DNA of 64,000 bases. Source: Muscardinus avellanarius (taxonomy: Eukaryota; Chordata; Mammalia; Rodentia; Gliridae). Shown here piece by piece: positions 44,790 through 55,524 of this stretch. Below the pieces are notes generated by a model that had not been told where the DNA came from, ran no database searches, and saw nothing but the letters and a program-made list of their open reading frames with translations. Position numbers and translations under genes: made by a program. Location: contig OY726559.1 of NCBI GenBank assembly GCA_963383645.1, positions 119,435,405 to 119,499,404 of the forward strand. Direction: 5' to 3'. How positions within the stretch are numbered: position 1 is the first letter of the stretch; each line of letters starts with the position of its first letter.

Positions 44790-45480
44790 CGTTTCCGCTC
44801 CTGAAGGCCCTGCAGCCAGCCTTGCCCCCTGGTAAACTCTGATCCTGGCCTCACTGGCTACAGCAATGACCTTGCCACATGGCAGACCCCAATCCCTAAC
44901 CTGCTGACTCCGGCTCTGGCCTCACCACTTGGGAAGCTCCGATCCCTTCTTCAGAGGCCCCAGCACCGCCTTGCCTCATGGCAGGCTCGAATCTTGAACT
45001 CGCTGGCCCTGTGATCGGCCTCACCCCTCGGCTGGCTCGTTTCCCATCCTCAGAGGATCCAACATCAGCCTTGTCTCACAGCAGGCTTCAATCCTGTTAC
45101 GCTGGCCCAGTCTCCGGCCTCACCCCTCGGCAAGTTCCCATCCCGGCATCGGAGGCCTCAGCTCTGGCCTTGCCTCACAGTAGGCCCCAATCCTGGTCAG
45201 GCTGGTCCTGGCACTGGCCGAACTCCTCAGAAGGCTCTGATCCTGTTCTTGGAGACCTTTGCAGCAGCCTTGTGTCACAGCAGGCCCCGGTCCTAGCCTT
45301 GCTGGCCCTGGCACTGGACTAATCCCTCGGCAGTCTACGATCCTGGTCTCCAAGGATCTTAACACCAGCCTTGCCTCACAGCAGGCCCCAATCCCACTTC
45401 CGCTGGCCCTGCACTGGCCTCACCCCTCGGCAGGCTCCAATCCCAGGCTTGGAGGCCCCGGCACTGGCCTTGCATGGTTC
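44790..45480. repeat. GC-rich minisatellite, about 50-bp monomers in about 100-bp dimers
   Basis: Alternating monomers of the type GCCTTGCCTCACAGCAGGCCC..ATCCTG...CTGGCCCTGGCACT and GGCCTCACCCCTCGGCAGGCTCC.ATCCTGG.CTTGGAGGCC. The GCCTTG start recurs at about 44868, 44967, 45068, 45168, 45267, 45368 and 45465, a period near 100 bp. CpG-containing, about seven dimers. Open frames across it are by-products of the repetition. Confidence 0.88.
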
Positions 45481-45807
45481 TAAATTTGGCTTACTGTGAT
45501 TTACCCTAAATACTAAAAAATTCTGGTTAGGTTTATATTTGCACTGCAGTTTCCTAAAGTTAATTAGATAAAATAAGCATGTACAATTATAGGTCTTCTA
45601 CTTGTGGGTTTACTATTAAAAATGTTATTTGCACTCATACCCTTCTACGTTTTCTTTCATATCTCTTTGCCTCTATTCTTCCATACTATAGATTTCTCAC
45701 CTACTGTACAAAGAAATTGTATATTTTTATGTAATTTGATTTTGGATTCTGTCATCTTATGTACTGTTATTAAAATATAATTGTTGCCAATAATATATAT
45801 ATTTTTT

Positions 45808-45985
45808 GATGGTACTGGGTTTCCTGGACACACTTATACCTGCGGTTACACTCCCAGACCTATTTTATATTTTTTATTTGGAAACAGAATCTTGTAAGCC
45901 AGCAAGGTTGGCTTCGAACCAGCGTGATCCTCTTGTCTCCGCCTCCCAAGCGCTAGGATAACAAGCGTGAGCCACCATGCCTGGC
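45808..45985 (-). mobile_element. Young short-variant SINE
   Basis: Antisense GATGGTACTGGGTTTCCTGG to GTGAGCCACCATGCCTGGC. Confidence 0.82.
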
Positions 45986-45989
45986 CAAT

Positions 45990-46595
45990 AATAAAATTTG
46001 TAAAACTTGCAATTTTTAGTAATTACTGACAAAATTCCTATGGAAAAAAAAATCACTTACAAAACATGCAAACTTTACAGTCCTCCACATTTTTAGCTCA
46101 ATGGCCTTTGGACTTATTTATACCACCATGGTTTCTTGCCTTCACAGTTAGACTGAATGGCCATGTGAACTTTTCTCCAGAATTTCTTTAGTTTATAATT
46201 TTTGGGAAAATGTTACTTATATACCATAGTTAGACTAGAGTTTTGCCAAAATCTCATATGCATTCTAAAAGCCTATGCATAAAATTTCAAGGAGAGTCTC
46301 CTCAGATGAAAGCCAGTTTTACAGCCACCAATAGACATCTGCTCTCAAGACTTCTGAGACTGCCATTTGTGCTATCCTCTCTGGCTTATTCCTGAAAAAG
46401 ATGGCTCCTAAGGATCAATTCACGGACACGGAACATGACAAAAAAAAAGCTCCTAGTGGATATCATTTAACGTTTTCCTTCTATTCTCCAGGGATTTCAA
46501 CACTTTTCCCCAATCTCACTTGAACCACCAGCCTATTTTTTATTGCCTGTTTGGAATGAAAGGATTCAGGCACATACTAATTAACAAGATTCAAA
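45990..46595. other. No recognised content
   Basis: AT-rich unique-looking sequence without convincing open frames. Confidence 0.4.
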
Positions 46596-46599
46596 ATCA

Positions 46600-46765
46600 T
46601 GATTTTTGGACAAAGTTCACAAATATATCAGGGACGGGGAGGGAATGGGGTGGGAATTGGGTAGGGATTAATCCAGTGATGTGTATATGTATGTACACAC
46701 AAGTTTTTTTACCCCAATATGATGTATGAATATAATGCACCAATTAAAAATTTAAAAAATCAATG
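46600..46765 (+). mobile_element. L1 3' terminus
   Basis: GGGACGGGGAGGGAATGGGG, GATGTGTATATGTATGTACAC, CCCCAATATGATGTATGAAT and AATTAAAAATTTAAAAA. Confidence 0.82.
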
Positions 46766-46778
46766 AGCAGCAACAAAG

Positions 46779-46958
46779 CTGGGCATTGTAATTCACATGT
46801 ATAATCCTAATATTTGGAAGGCTGATACAGGAGGTCACAGGTTTGAGGCCAGCCTCAGCAAGTTATCAAGGTCCTCAGCCACATAGTGAGTAAAATAGTG
46901 AGACCCAGTTTTAAAAGATAAAATAATGGAAGTATAGCTCACAGAAATATCCTCATTA

Positions 46959-46962
<4 letters not shown>
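46779..46962 (+). mobile_element. Dimeric SINE, diverged
   Basis: Sense copy GCTGGGCATTGTAATTCACATG to GGAAGTATAGCTCACAG. Confidence 0.7.

Positions 46963-47010
<48 letters not shown>
46962..47010. repeat. (CA)n microsatellite
   Basis: CGCGCG followed by about 20 CA units, the tail of the preceding SINE. Confidence 0.92.
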
Positions 47011-47011
<1 letters not shown>

Positions 47012-47014
47012 TTT

Positions 47015-47760
47015 GCCACAGCACTTGAGTGACTAAAAGTATTCTTTCAAGTTTTAATTAAATGTAGAAAATCACCTTCCCTCTCAAAGAACTTTCTTTT
47101 ATTAAAAAATATATTCCAGAAGAAAGAGACAATACCACAATAAAGGAGGAAACCCCCATTTCAAAATAATGCTCTCAATCCTGCTATGGATTCTTGAAAA
47201 TAATCTCACCCTCTATGCTGCCTATGCGTCCCAAATTCATCATATAGTGAGCCCTTTCTGGTCTAAATTTCAGTTCCTATTCCAAAGAAAATATTTGATT
47301 TTCAGTAAGTCAATATCCCTGGGATTTAAGCACAGGTGACATGCTCAGTCTAAACCAAATGGAAGTCTCACAACTCTGGGGATTGTTGTTATTGAGTTGC
47401 TCAAAGTTTTCTAAGTTGTAAAACAAGCCGAAAATTTTTTGTATATCTCTTCTGTTATTGGCTCATTTTTACTCATTCAAAATTTTTATTGCAAAAGAGC
47501 ATACATGATAACAATGGACATCTGATAAAACTAAAAAATAAATAGATATATTCCAATATTTTTACTGCGATTCACATACAAATAATTTATCACAGAAATT
47601 TCAGAAATACATATTTCTACATTCTTGCGCTGCCTTTTCCATTTTATATCATATCTGTTTTCCTAATTTTTATGAATCTGCCATTAGTAACAGAAAGTGC
47701 CATGCAAAACAGATTACAAACTACATAATGCAGAATTCTTGTATTAGAATGAAGTGCTGA
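47015..47760. other. No recognised content
   Basis: AT-rich unique-looking sequence, no gene or clear repeat seen. Confidence 0.4.
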
Positions 47761-47764
47761 ATTC

Positions 47765-48000
47765 TCTTTGTTAATAGCCACACAACTCACAAATGCCAAA
47801 GTATGGAACCAGCAAAGATGTCAGTCAACAGATGAATGGATTACAAAACAGATTAATGGATTTCATTGTATACAATAAAATTTTACTCAGCCATGAAGAA
47901 GAACAAAATTATATCATTACACGGAAATGGATGGAATTGGGAAACATTATGCAAAGTGAGATCAGTCAGTAACAAAAAGTATACCCCCAGTAACAAAAAG
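47765..48000 (+). mobile_element. L1 ORF2 C-terminal end fragment
   Basis: ACAACTCACAAATGCCAAAG, GTATGGAACCAGCAAAGATG, TTTTACTCAGCCATGAAGAA and GAGATCAGTCAGTAACAAAA are typical of the ORF2 end/3' UTR junction. Confidence 0.85.
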
Positions 48001-48249
48001 CCAAACCCCAACTGTCATCGAGGTGTGAGGGGGAAGGATGGGAAAATCACCCATCACAGGTGGAGGAGCCTCCAGGTATGGCTGGAGCATGGGGCGCTGG
48101 ACCAAGTCCAGAGGTGGAGCTGCTGGGGCCTCCTGGCTGGGCTGGCCCAATTGTCGGGTCCTCAGTTCTAGCGCTGAGGGGCAGCTGCTGCTGATGTAGC
48201 CAGCTGCTGATGGCCCTCCACAGGAAAGACCTCAGCATGAGTTCTGCCA

Positions 48250-48570
48250 CTGCCTAGTTTCCTCCCCTCCTGCTCCTCTCCCTCTGTCCTCCCTCTCTCC
48301 TCTTCCCACACCTCGACCTTTTCTCTTTTCTGTGCTTTGCGTTCCCTTGCCTTCCTCCTCTTACCCTCTGCCTTGCATTGGCAACTAGCGTCTTTCCATC
48401 TTTCTTCCTTTGATTCTTCCTTCCTCCATCCTTGTCTTCCCTCAACTCCTCTTTTCCCCTCCAACCTTTCTTCATTTTCTCACCCACCAACACGACCTCC
48501 CAGCCTTCTGCCCTCTCTCTCTAACATCCTCCCTTCTTCCTCAGCATCCTCCTTCCCTCTCCTCTCCTAC
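48250..48570. repeat. Polypyrimidine low-complexity tract
   Basis: Plus strand almost wholly C/T (CCTCCCCTCCTGCTCCTCTC and similar). Open frames here are compositional. Confidence 0.8.
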
Positions 48571-48658
48571 TTTTCTCCACCGCAACCCCCACCTCAAGCC
48601 TCAGCCACTTGGCCCTAGCAGCTCAGTCCTGCAGGGAGTCTTGGGAGCCCATAGCTAA

Positions 48659-49200
<542 letters not shown>

Positions 49201-49319
49201 GGGAAGCCGGAAGAGGGCTGAGGGTGGCTGGGCTCCTAGGCTCTGGGCCGTGGTGCTTTAGACCCAGTATGCTGTATCATGGGCACCGATTAAGGGGCAT
49301 TTGTCTGCAGCCTAAGGAT

Positions 49320-49655
49320 TACAAGGATGGTAGGAGACAGGGCAAGTGAAAAGGGTAGAAACCATATATATGCGCCCAATGTGGCAAAGGCTTCAGCCAC
49401 AAATCAGGGCTCCTGGTCAGCAGAAGGCCCACAGGGGAGAAGCGTTACAGGAGCCAAGAATGTGGAAATGCCTTCCTGTGCACCTCATGCCTGCACTAAC
49501 TTGAGCGGTTCCACAGGGGAAAGAAGCCCTCGGCGTGTGATCAGTGTGGCAAACAATTCAGCTTTGGCTGTGCCTGTGCACCTACCAGAGGCAGCACACG
49601 GAGAGAAAAAGAGAGGTCACCTGAGTGTACAAAGGGCTGCAGATAGAAAATGGGT
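49320..49655 (+). pseudogene. C2H2 zinc-finger relic, finger region (right arm)
   Basis: Degenerate fingers in shifting frames: YICAQCGKGFSHKSGLLVS, TGEKRYRSQECGNAF, GKKPSACDQCGKQFSFGCAC, then HGEKKRGHLSVQRAAD. C-x2-C and TGEK linkers survive, but most zinc-ligand histidines are lost and several frameshifts occur. It is truncated by a SINE at 49678. Non-functional; the family member cannot be named. Confidence 0.72.
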
Positions 49656-49677
49656 CTTCTTATTCTATATTCTTTTT

Positions 49678-49843
49678 GTGGTACTGGAAATTGAACTCAG
49701 GGGTCCCCTGCACAGAGGCACAAACTTAGAGCCCTAATTTTATTTTGAAACAGTTGTTGCTGAAGCTGGCTTCATTCCTCTGCTCCTCCTGACTCAGCCT
49801 CCACAGCACTGAGATTATAAACATTTACCACCATGCCCAGCGT
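49678..49843 (-). mobile_element. Dimeric SINE, diverged
   Basis: Antisense GTGGTACTGGAAATTGAACTC to TTTACCACCATGCCCAGC. Confidence 0.75.
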
Positions 49844-49969
49844 TATTATGTATTTATGTTGCAAAACTCTGGATTTGTTTTCTTAGTTTCATTTTTCAAT
49901 TGCTCACTATTCTTGAATAGAAAGATGATTTATGTCAGGGGGTGAAGCTCAGTGATGGATGGCTTGCCA

Positions 49970-50500
49970 GGCCTGGGCAGGGACTGGGGTGAGAAGAGCA
50001 GCAGTTTCTGGCCATAAAAATATATTTAGGCAGATTTTGTGATGAATTTGTTTTGTAAGCAGCATGGGGACCTGGATGTTGCTGGCAGGAGGTATTGGGT
50101 GCAGGTTTTGTGGGTTTGAATGGGGTGTACACAGGAAGAATCTGGCCTTAGGGGTTGGTGGGGGCAAAAGGGAGAGTAGGTAGAACCCAAGAGACATTGC
50201 ACTGGGTAGAACAAACTTGAAGAGTTCATGTGTGCTGCTGAGGCTTCGAATACACTCATGAGTTCACTGGTCGTGGTGACTTGCATTCAGAGGATTCAGG
50301 GAACTTAGGCTGCACTATCTGAGTATGAGTTGACAAATGACCCCTATATCCAGTGTGACACTGCCCATCGTGTTTGAGCTGAAGACTACAGGCTGGGGTG
50401 GTTATTTTTTGCAGCAGGTTTTGGTGCCAAAGACCTGATTCCTTTCTAGGTCTAGGATCACATTTTCTAGAGGGAGGTGGGGTTAAGAACCATGGTGCAG
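49970..50500 (-). repeat. Inverted-duplication block E (right copy)
   Basis: Partner of 35760-36330. Confidence 0.75.
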
Positions 50501-50940
50501 AGACCCAGACTCTGAAGGAATCAGAGTTGAAATTGCACATCTGAGCCTGAGAGGGGTAAGGATGTGAAGATACCCACAGGGCACCTGCCCAAGAGGTTGG
50601 ACAGAAACATAGGTGGTAACTTCTGGTAGTGCAGATTTTTTGGTTTGGAAATGGTAGCAACAGAGGTTGGTCTGGAGACTTTAGCTGTGCAGGAACGTCC
50701 TGCATTGGCAGGTTTGGGCCATAAGAACACCAGTGAAACTCGATGTGCCCCATATACACCATCATATTTGGTTGTGAGCTGTGTGGCAACCTTACCAGGG
50801 GCTTTCTCGCCTGGGGAATTCCATTTCATACCCTTGGCTCCACAATTTGATCCTAAAACCACCACCCGGACATCAGAGTTGCTGGGCCACCATGGGAGAC
50901 GTGTGTCACACCTTTCATGGCTGCCCTATTTACCTCCCCC
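50500..50940. other. Unassigned, long minus-strand open frames
   Basis: Minus-strand open frames of 114 and 177 codons overlap 50256-50865. One contains GEKAPGKVATQLTTKYDGVY, which reads protein-like, but I recognise no family and the left arm shows no conserved equivalent. Possibly a decayed exon. Confidence 0.35.
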
Positions 50941-50942
50941 AA

Positions 50943-51066
50943 CTTGTGGGTTCTTTGGGAGTTGGGGGATTGAACCCAGGAGCATTCTGCCTGTGAGCTA
51001 GAGTCTTGCTAAGTTGCTGAGGCTGTTCTCAAGGAAGAGGCAGCCCTCCTGTCTCATCCTCACAAG
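50943..51066 (-). mobile_element. SINE, partial
   Basis: Antisense GGGGGATTGAACCCAGGAGC and AGTCTTGCTAAGTTGCTGAGG. Confidence 0.7.
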
Positions 51067-51469
51067 TACAGTAACCATTTGTAAGTGGTGCCCTGGTTTT
51101 CCTGTGGGGACCAGGATGGTGGATGTGTGAGCTCCTGGCAGGGGCTTCTTGGATGACTCCCTGATGCTGCCATGCTGGCTGCAGTGTCTGCAGCCCGGAG
51201 CAAGATGATGCAGGTAATGTGAATGTGGAGGGAGTGGCCGGAGCTGCCTGCAAGGAGGCTGTCTTCCACCCCATGTGGGGTCCAGCCTCTCAGAGGAGCC
51301 CCAACAGATGCAGTACTAGGCCACCAGGCCAGATACAGATCAGCAGGAGCCTCACTGGCGGTGTTCCATTTGCATGTGGAGTTTGAAGCCAACACCACCT
51401 GCCAGTTCAACAAGTTCCAGAGGGGCATCTGGAAAGCAGAGTCCTGGCTCCCTCTGCTGGGTGAGCTGA

Positions 51470-51720
51470 CGGGATGGGGAATGAAAGAACTAGAGGAATT
51501 GCCATGAAGGCAAAGGGGGCCCAAGGGGAGCAGTCTGGGCTCCACTGCAGATTCCCCACTAGGACCAAAGGGGAGGGCAGGGCAATGGTGGAAGATGGGC
51601 TGTGGTCCAGGGAGAGAGCAGAGACCCCAGGAAGGGAAAACCTTGAAGCCCAAGGGTAAGCATGAAGGAAACACTGCACATGCCGATCCTGAGCTCCATT
51701 CTCGCCCACCAGTATGAGCT
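51470..51720 (-). repeat. Inverted-duplication block D (right copy)
   Basis: Reverse complement shares TTCCCTTCCTG.GGTCTCTGCTCTCTCC and CTGCCCTCCC...GTGGG.AATCTGCAGTG with 30960-31170. Confidence 0.72.
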
Positions 51721-51817
51721 TTGACAGTAGTGTCTTCTACAAGACTCCTTTATTTTGTAATAGTACAGAAATTTATCTAGAAGAAACCGTTGAAGGAGTC
51801 ACTTTATTTTCTTTCTT

Positions 51818-52022
51818 TCTTGATACTGGGGATTGAACTCAGGGAGCTCTGCACTATACCCCCTTTGCTTTCTTTAGTTTTTTTTTTTCATTTTTCAGAA
51901 ACAGTTGTCATTACTCTAGGCTGCTGAGAGTCTTACTAAGTTGCAGAGTCTTGCATTGAGCCTGCAATTCTGTTTTACCATCCCAAGCAGTGTGATTATA
52001 GCTGTGCATCACCATGCCCAGG
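51818..52022 (-). mobile_element. Dimeric SINE, diverged
   Basis: Antisense GATACTGGGGATTGAACTCAGG to CATCACCATGCCCAGG. It mirrors the SINE at 30672 in the left arm. Confidence 0.72.
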
Positions 52023-52270
52023 TAGAAGGGGACACTTCCTGGCTGGCCTCCTTGGCCCGACCTCACCAGCTCCTTATGTCTGTTAGTTTCTGCTCCTGCT
52101 TTTGTTGGCAAAGGAAAAGTTGAATCAGAGAGGATGGAGGCCAGGTAGCCTCCTGCCCAGCAAGGAGAGCTGCCTGGATTCCCGGAGCATCTCATGGGAC
52201 CCTGGGGTCATTTTCATGTGTACCAGGGAAGGTATGGCAGACACGTGAGTAAGAGATCTTGGTTTCTCCA
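52010..52270 (-). repeat. Inverted-duplication block C (right copy)
   Basis: Partner of 30430-30690. Confidence 0.8.
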
Positions 52271-52329
52271 TCCCACCCACCAACACCCCTAGGTGCCAGA
52301 CACCTGTCTAGGCATTCTGGTGAGTCACT

Positions 52330-52880
52330 AGCAAATATCAAGTGCTCAGCACAGTGCCTGGCATAAACAATAGCACAAATGGCATTTCCTGTGGATCCAG
52401 CAAAGCTAGGGTTCTGGTTCTTGGTTTTAGGCTGAAGAATAAAGAGAATCAGTAAAAGAGAAAGCTTCCATCAACAGTTACTCAGGGCATGACAGGAAGA
52501 GCCCCAGGGAAGTCTCAGGAATAGGAGTCACCAGAGTGATGGTTTAGGTCCATTGAGTAGGATTTTGGAGTCACAGGGACCTTGTGGTAAAGGCCAGCTC
52601 TGCCACTTCCTGCTCATTCGTGTTCCTTCTTCATTTTCTTTGCACAGCACTCTCCTTTCCAACTTCAGACTCAGAAGACACATCTGAGTCTCCCATCCCA
52701 GCCCTGCTCTGTCTTGGTCATCCCTGCCAGGGGAATACCCATCTTTGCCTGGGGACCTGTACCCCACGAAGGCAGGGTGGGGGGGTTCTCTGTCATTGCT
52801 TAGTGTCCAATTTCCCAAGCAAGCACTATTTATTGAGCACTCATTATGTGCCAAATGGCATTCTAGTAGTTTGCTGCATA
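52330..52880. other. MIR/L2-like remnants in unassigned sequence
   Basis: AGTGCTCAGCACAGTGCCTGG (52340 region) and TATTTATTGAGCACTCATTATGTGCC (52829 region) are typical ancient SINE/LINE remnants. The rest is unassigned. Confidence 0.45.
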
Positions 52881-52914
52881 TATCCTTTTATTTTCATTCT
52901 TTCCTTTTTATTGT

Positions 52915-53162
52915 TTTTTGATATCAGAGGATGAACCTAGGAGAATTTTACCTTTTCTGCTTTTACAATTTTTCTTTTTCATTTGGTTTGTAGTAATGGT
53001 GATTGATCCCAGGAGTTTCTACCTCTGAAATAGATCCCCAACTATTTTTCCATTTTATTTTTAAACAGTGTCTTACTAATTTGCTGAGGCTGGCCATGAA
53101 CCTCTGATCCTCTTGTCTCAGCTTCCCACTTGTTGGCTTTGCAAATGTGCACCAACACGCCC
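52915..53162 (-). mobile_element. Two SINE pieces, old
   Basis: Antisense fragments: 52915-52950 (ATGAACCTAGGAGAATTTTACC) and 52990-53162 (GGTGATTGATCCCAGGAG to ACCAACACGCCCAG). Confidence 0.65.
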
Positions 53163-53344
53163 AGTTCCTTTTTGTTTCAGCACAGGATCTTTGCTAAGTT
53201 TCTCTGTTCTTCTTTGAGTTTTTTGACTGTCTTCAAACATGTGAACCTTCAGCCTCAGCCTAATACTGGTTACAGACTAGTACCACCAAGCTCAACTTTT
53301 GCTGCATACATTTTAATTTCCCATAATTTCTTCATTATCTAGTA

Positions 53345-53465
53345 AAAAAAAAAAAAAACTAAGTCTTGTCCATGGCCACCCAGCTACTTAGGGACAAAGC
53401 TCGGATTTGAACCAGGCCATGCTGGACCCTTCAGTAGTCCTTCACTGCTACTGGGTTCTGTGGAG
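53345..53465 (-). mobile_element. MIR remnant
   Basis: Antisense core TTGTCCATGGCCACCCAGCTAC ... CGGATTTGAACCAGGCC after an A-run. Confidence 0.5.
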
Positions 53466-53469
53466 TGAC

Positions 53470-54225
53470 CAGAGATAGAAACTGACCTCTCCCATTGCTT
53501 CTCTCCCTAGCACGACTCTAGAACACCGTGGAAACCCAGAGCCCTTGCTAATGAACTATTGTGTCCTTATCTGGAGGTACCTGCTCACCCAAGTAACCTG
53601 GTCATTACACCTGAATGAATTGCCCAGATGACTGGAAGAGAGAAGTGAGAGCAGGTGACTGGAACCATGACTGGCACATTTGACATCACCAACTTCTTGA
53701 TGCTGCTGTCCTGGAACCAGGTACATGGCGGGGACGATGTCTGTATAGTGGAATACCGGAGTTGGGAGGAGCCAATCCTGCTGCCTATGACCCCCCTGTG
53801 TACATTGAGTTCTGCATGTGAGCTGCCTCCAAACCCACTGTCTGCACCTCAAGCCATGTACAACACCACCATCACCATTTACACTGGTTACTCAGGTCAG
53901 AGTCCATTCCTCTCCCCAACTGGTCTACCCTGGTTCCCTTAGCCAGTATGGATGCTGACACCCCATACTGTTTCCGTTTGGCAGCGTCTACAACCACTTT
54001 CCTCACATGTCCCGACGGGCTTTCCCAGCCATTATCCATACTGCTATGCCCATAGTTTACACTCAGGCCCTAGTCAGTGTTCTACACTGTTTCACCATTG
54101 TCTGCACTGGACCTGTGCATAGGAGGCAGTGCTGCCCCCACTGTCCACAGCAGCCACGTAGGGACCAGTTGGGGTAGTTATCCTGTCCTCATGTTGCCTA
54201 AACTGGCTCCTGTGATGCCATCCAC
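53470..54225. other. No recognised gene
   Basis: An open frame of about 95 codons on the plus strand (53655-53942) has no recognisable family. No splice context assigned. Confidence 0.35.
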
Positions 54226-54227
54226 AA

Positions 54228-54404
54228 CCTTTTTTTAATACTGCAGATTAAACTCGAGTGTTGTGACTCTGAGCTCTGCCCTTAGACCGTTTTATATTCT
54301 ATTTTGAACCAGGTTTTCAGCAGACTGCAGAAGCTGGCCTTGGTTTACAAACTTCCTGCCTCAGCCTCCCAAGTCCTGGGGTCACAGATGTGACTCACCA
54401 GGCT
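54228..54404 (-). mobile_element. SINE, old
   Basis: Antisense AATACTGCAGATTAAACTCG to TGACTCACCAGGC. Confidence 0.65.
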
Positions 54405-55296
54405 AATCCTGCCCCACATGTTTTTACACTGATTTCTTGAGCATTTCTCAGGCTGCACCCCAAACCTCTGAGGCCTTTTCCTGCTATGAAGTGAAGCCAA
54501 CGTATTTGTATACCCTTGGCAATCTCCCACTTCTGGGCCTGTGTGTTCTTTCCTCCAGAGCCGTCTCAATTCCCCATATCCATCTATGCTGACAGCCAGT
54601 ATCTTACCTTTAGATTGAATGCCCTGTCCTACAATGTCCACAGTAACCCAGCATCTATGGGCCAGGACTGGGGCACTTTAATGAGGACACCCGGATTTAG
54701 GTCTGAGGGAGGATGCTGTGCCTGGGTCCCTGGGTGTGAGGGAAGAAGGCTGGGGCCTGGATCTCTGGGTCTGAAGGAGGAGGGCTGGGGCAGAAGGGGG
54801 ATCCAGGATAGTAGAGAGTGAGGAAGAGCACAACTCTGTGTCCCAATAGTGTTGGTGGCAAGTAAGTGCACTGGTTCATGCAGGCAGTGGTGGCAGCTGC
54901 CACAGGCTTAGTGCCAGCCCTCCCCTTTGGGAATCTCAACACGTGCAAGGTCAGCAAACTTTCCCTGCCTGGGTAAAAGGCTAAGTTCAGGGCTAGGGCC
55001 AGTGTTTAGTATAAACAAGTTCCTGAGTTCAGTCCTGGGCACCAGAAATCCAAAACCAACTGGTGAAAAGATCAGCCATAGTTTGCAGAGAATCTGTATC
55101 TGTCTCCAAACTGCATCCTGTGGGGCCCAGGTAACACCAGCTCCCTGTTAACCTGGTGAACTTCCTTGATTGAGTCTCCACTGGTCATTGTGTACATGAG
55201 AAAGCTGAGGCTCACAGCAGTAAGTTTTCTCCAAATTCAGGAGGTTGGATAAAAAGAAAATTTTTGTATATTTTGTAACTTATTTGTTGTTTTTTG

Positions 55297-55300
<4 letters not shown>
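54405..55300. other. No recognised gene
   Basis: Contains a G-rich degenerate tandem repeat at 54690-54810 (units around GCCTGGGTCCCTGGGTGTGAGGG and GCCTGGATCTCTGGGTCTGAAGG) and a possible MIR remnant near 55170-55250. No exon recognised. Confidence 0.4.
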
Positions 55301-55327
<27 letters not shown>

Positions 55328-55328
55328 G
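55298..55328. repeat. Poly(T) run
   Basis: About 29 T in a row, the reversed A-tail of the following SINE. Confidence 0.9.
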
Positions 55329-55334
55329 GTTTGT

Positions 55335-55520
55335 TTGTGTACGCTGGGGATTGAACTCAGGGACATTCTACCTCTAATCTACATACCCAGCCCTTTTTAT
55401 TTTTATTATTTTGAAACAAGATCTTGCTACATTACTATGTTATGGCCTGAAACTTGTGATTCTTCTGTTTCAGCTTCCCACCTAACTGGGCTCAAAGGTG
55501 TGTGCCACCAGGCACAGCTA
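55335..55520 (-). mobile_element. Dimeric SINE
   Basis: Antisense GTGTACGCTGGGGATTGAAC to GTGCCACCAGGCACAGC. Confidence 0.75.
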
Positions 55521-55524
55521 AAGA

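Noticed and set aside
44978..45483. Open frames of 114 and 74 codons across the minisatellite
   Set aside because: They follow the near-100-bp repeat period and its GC content; no protein family.
48168..48658. Several Arg/Lys/Glu-rich or Ser/Pro-rich open frames on both strands
   Set aside because: Compositional artefacts of a polypyrimidine tract.
53655..53942. 95-codon open frame on the plus strand
   Set aside because: No recognisable domain; GC-neutral sequence; a frame this long is expected by chance in 64 kb.
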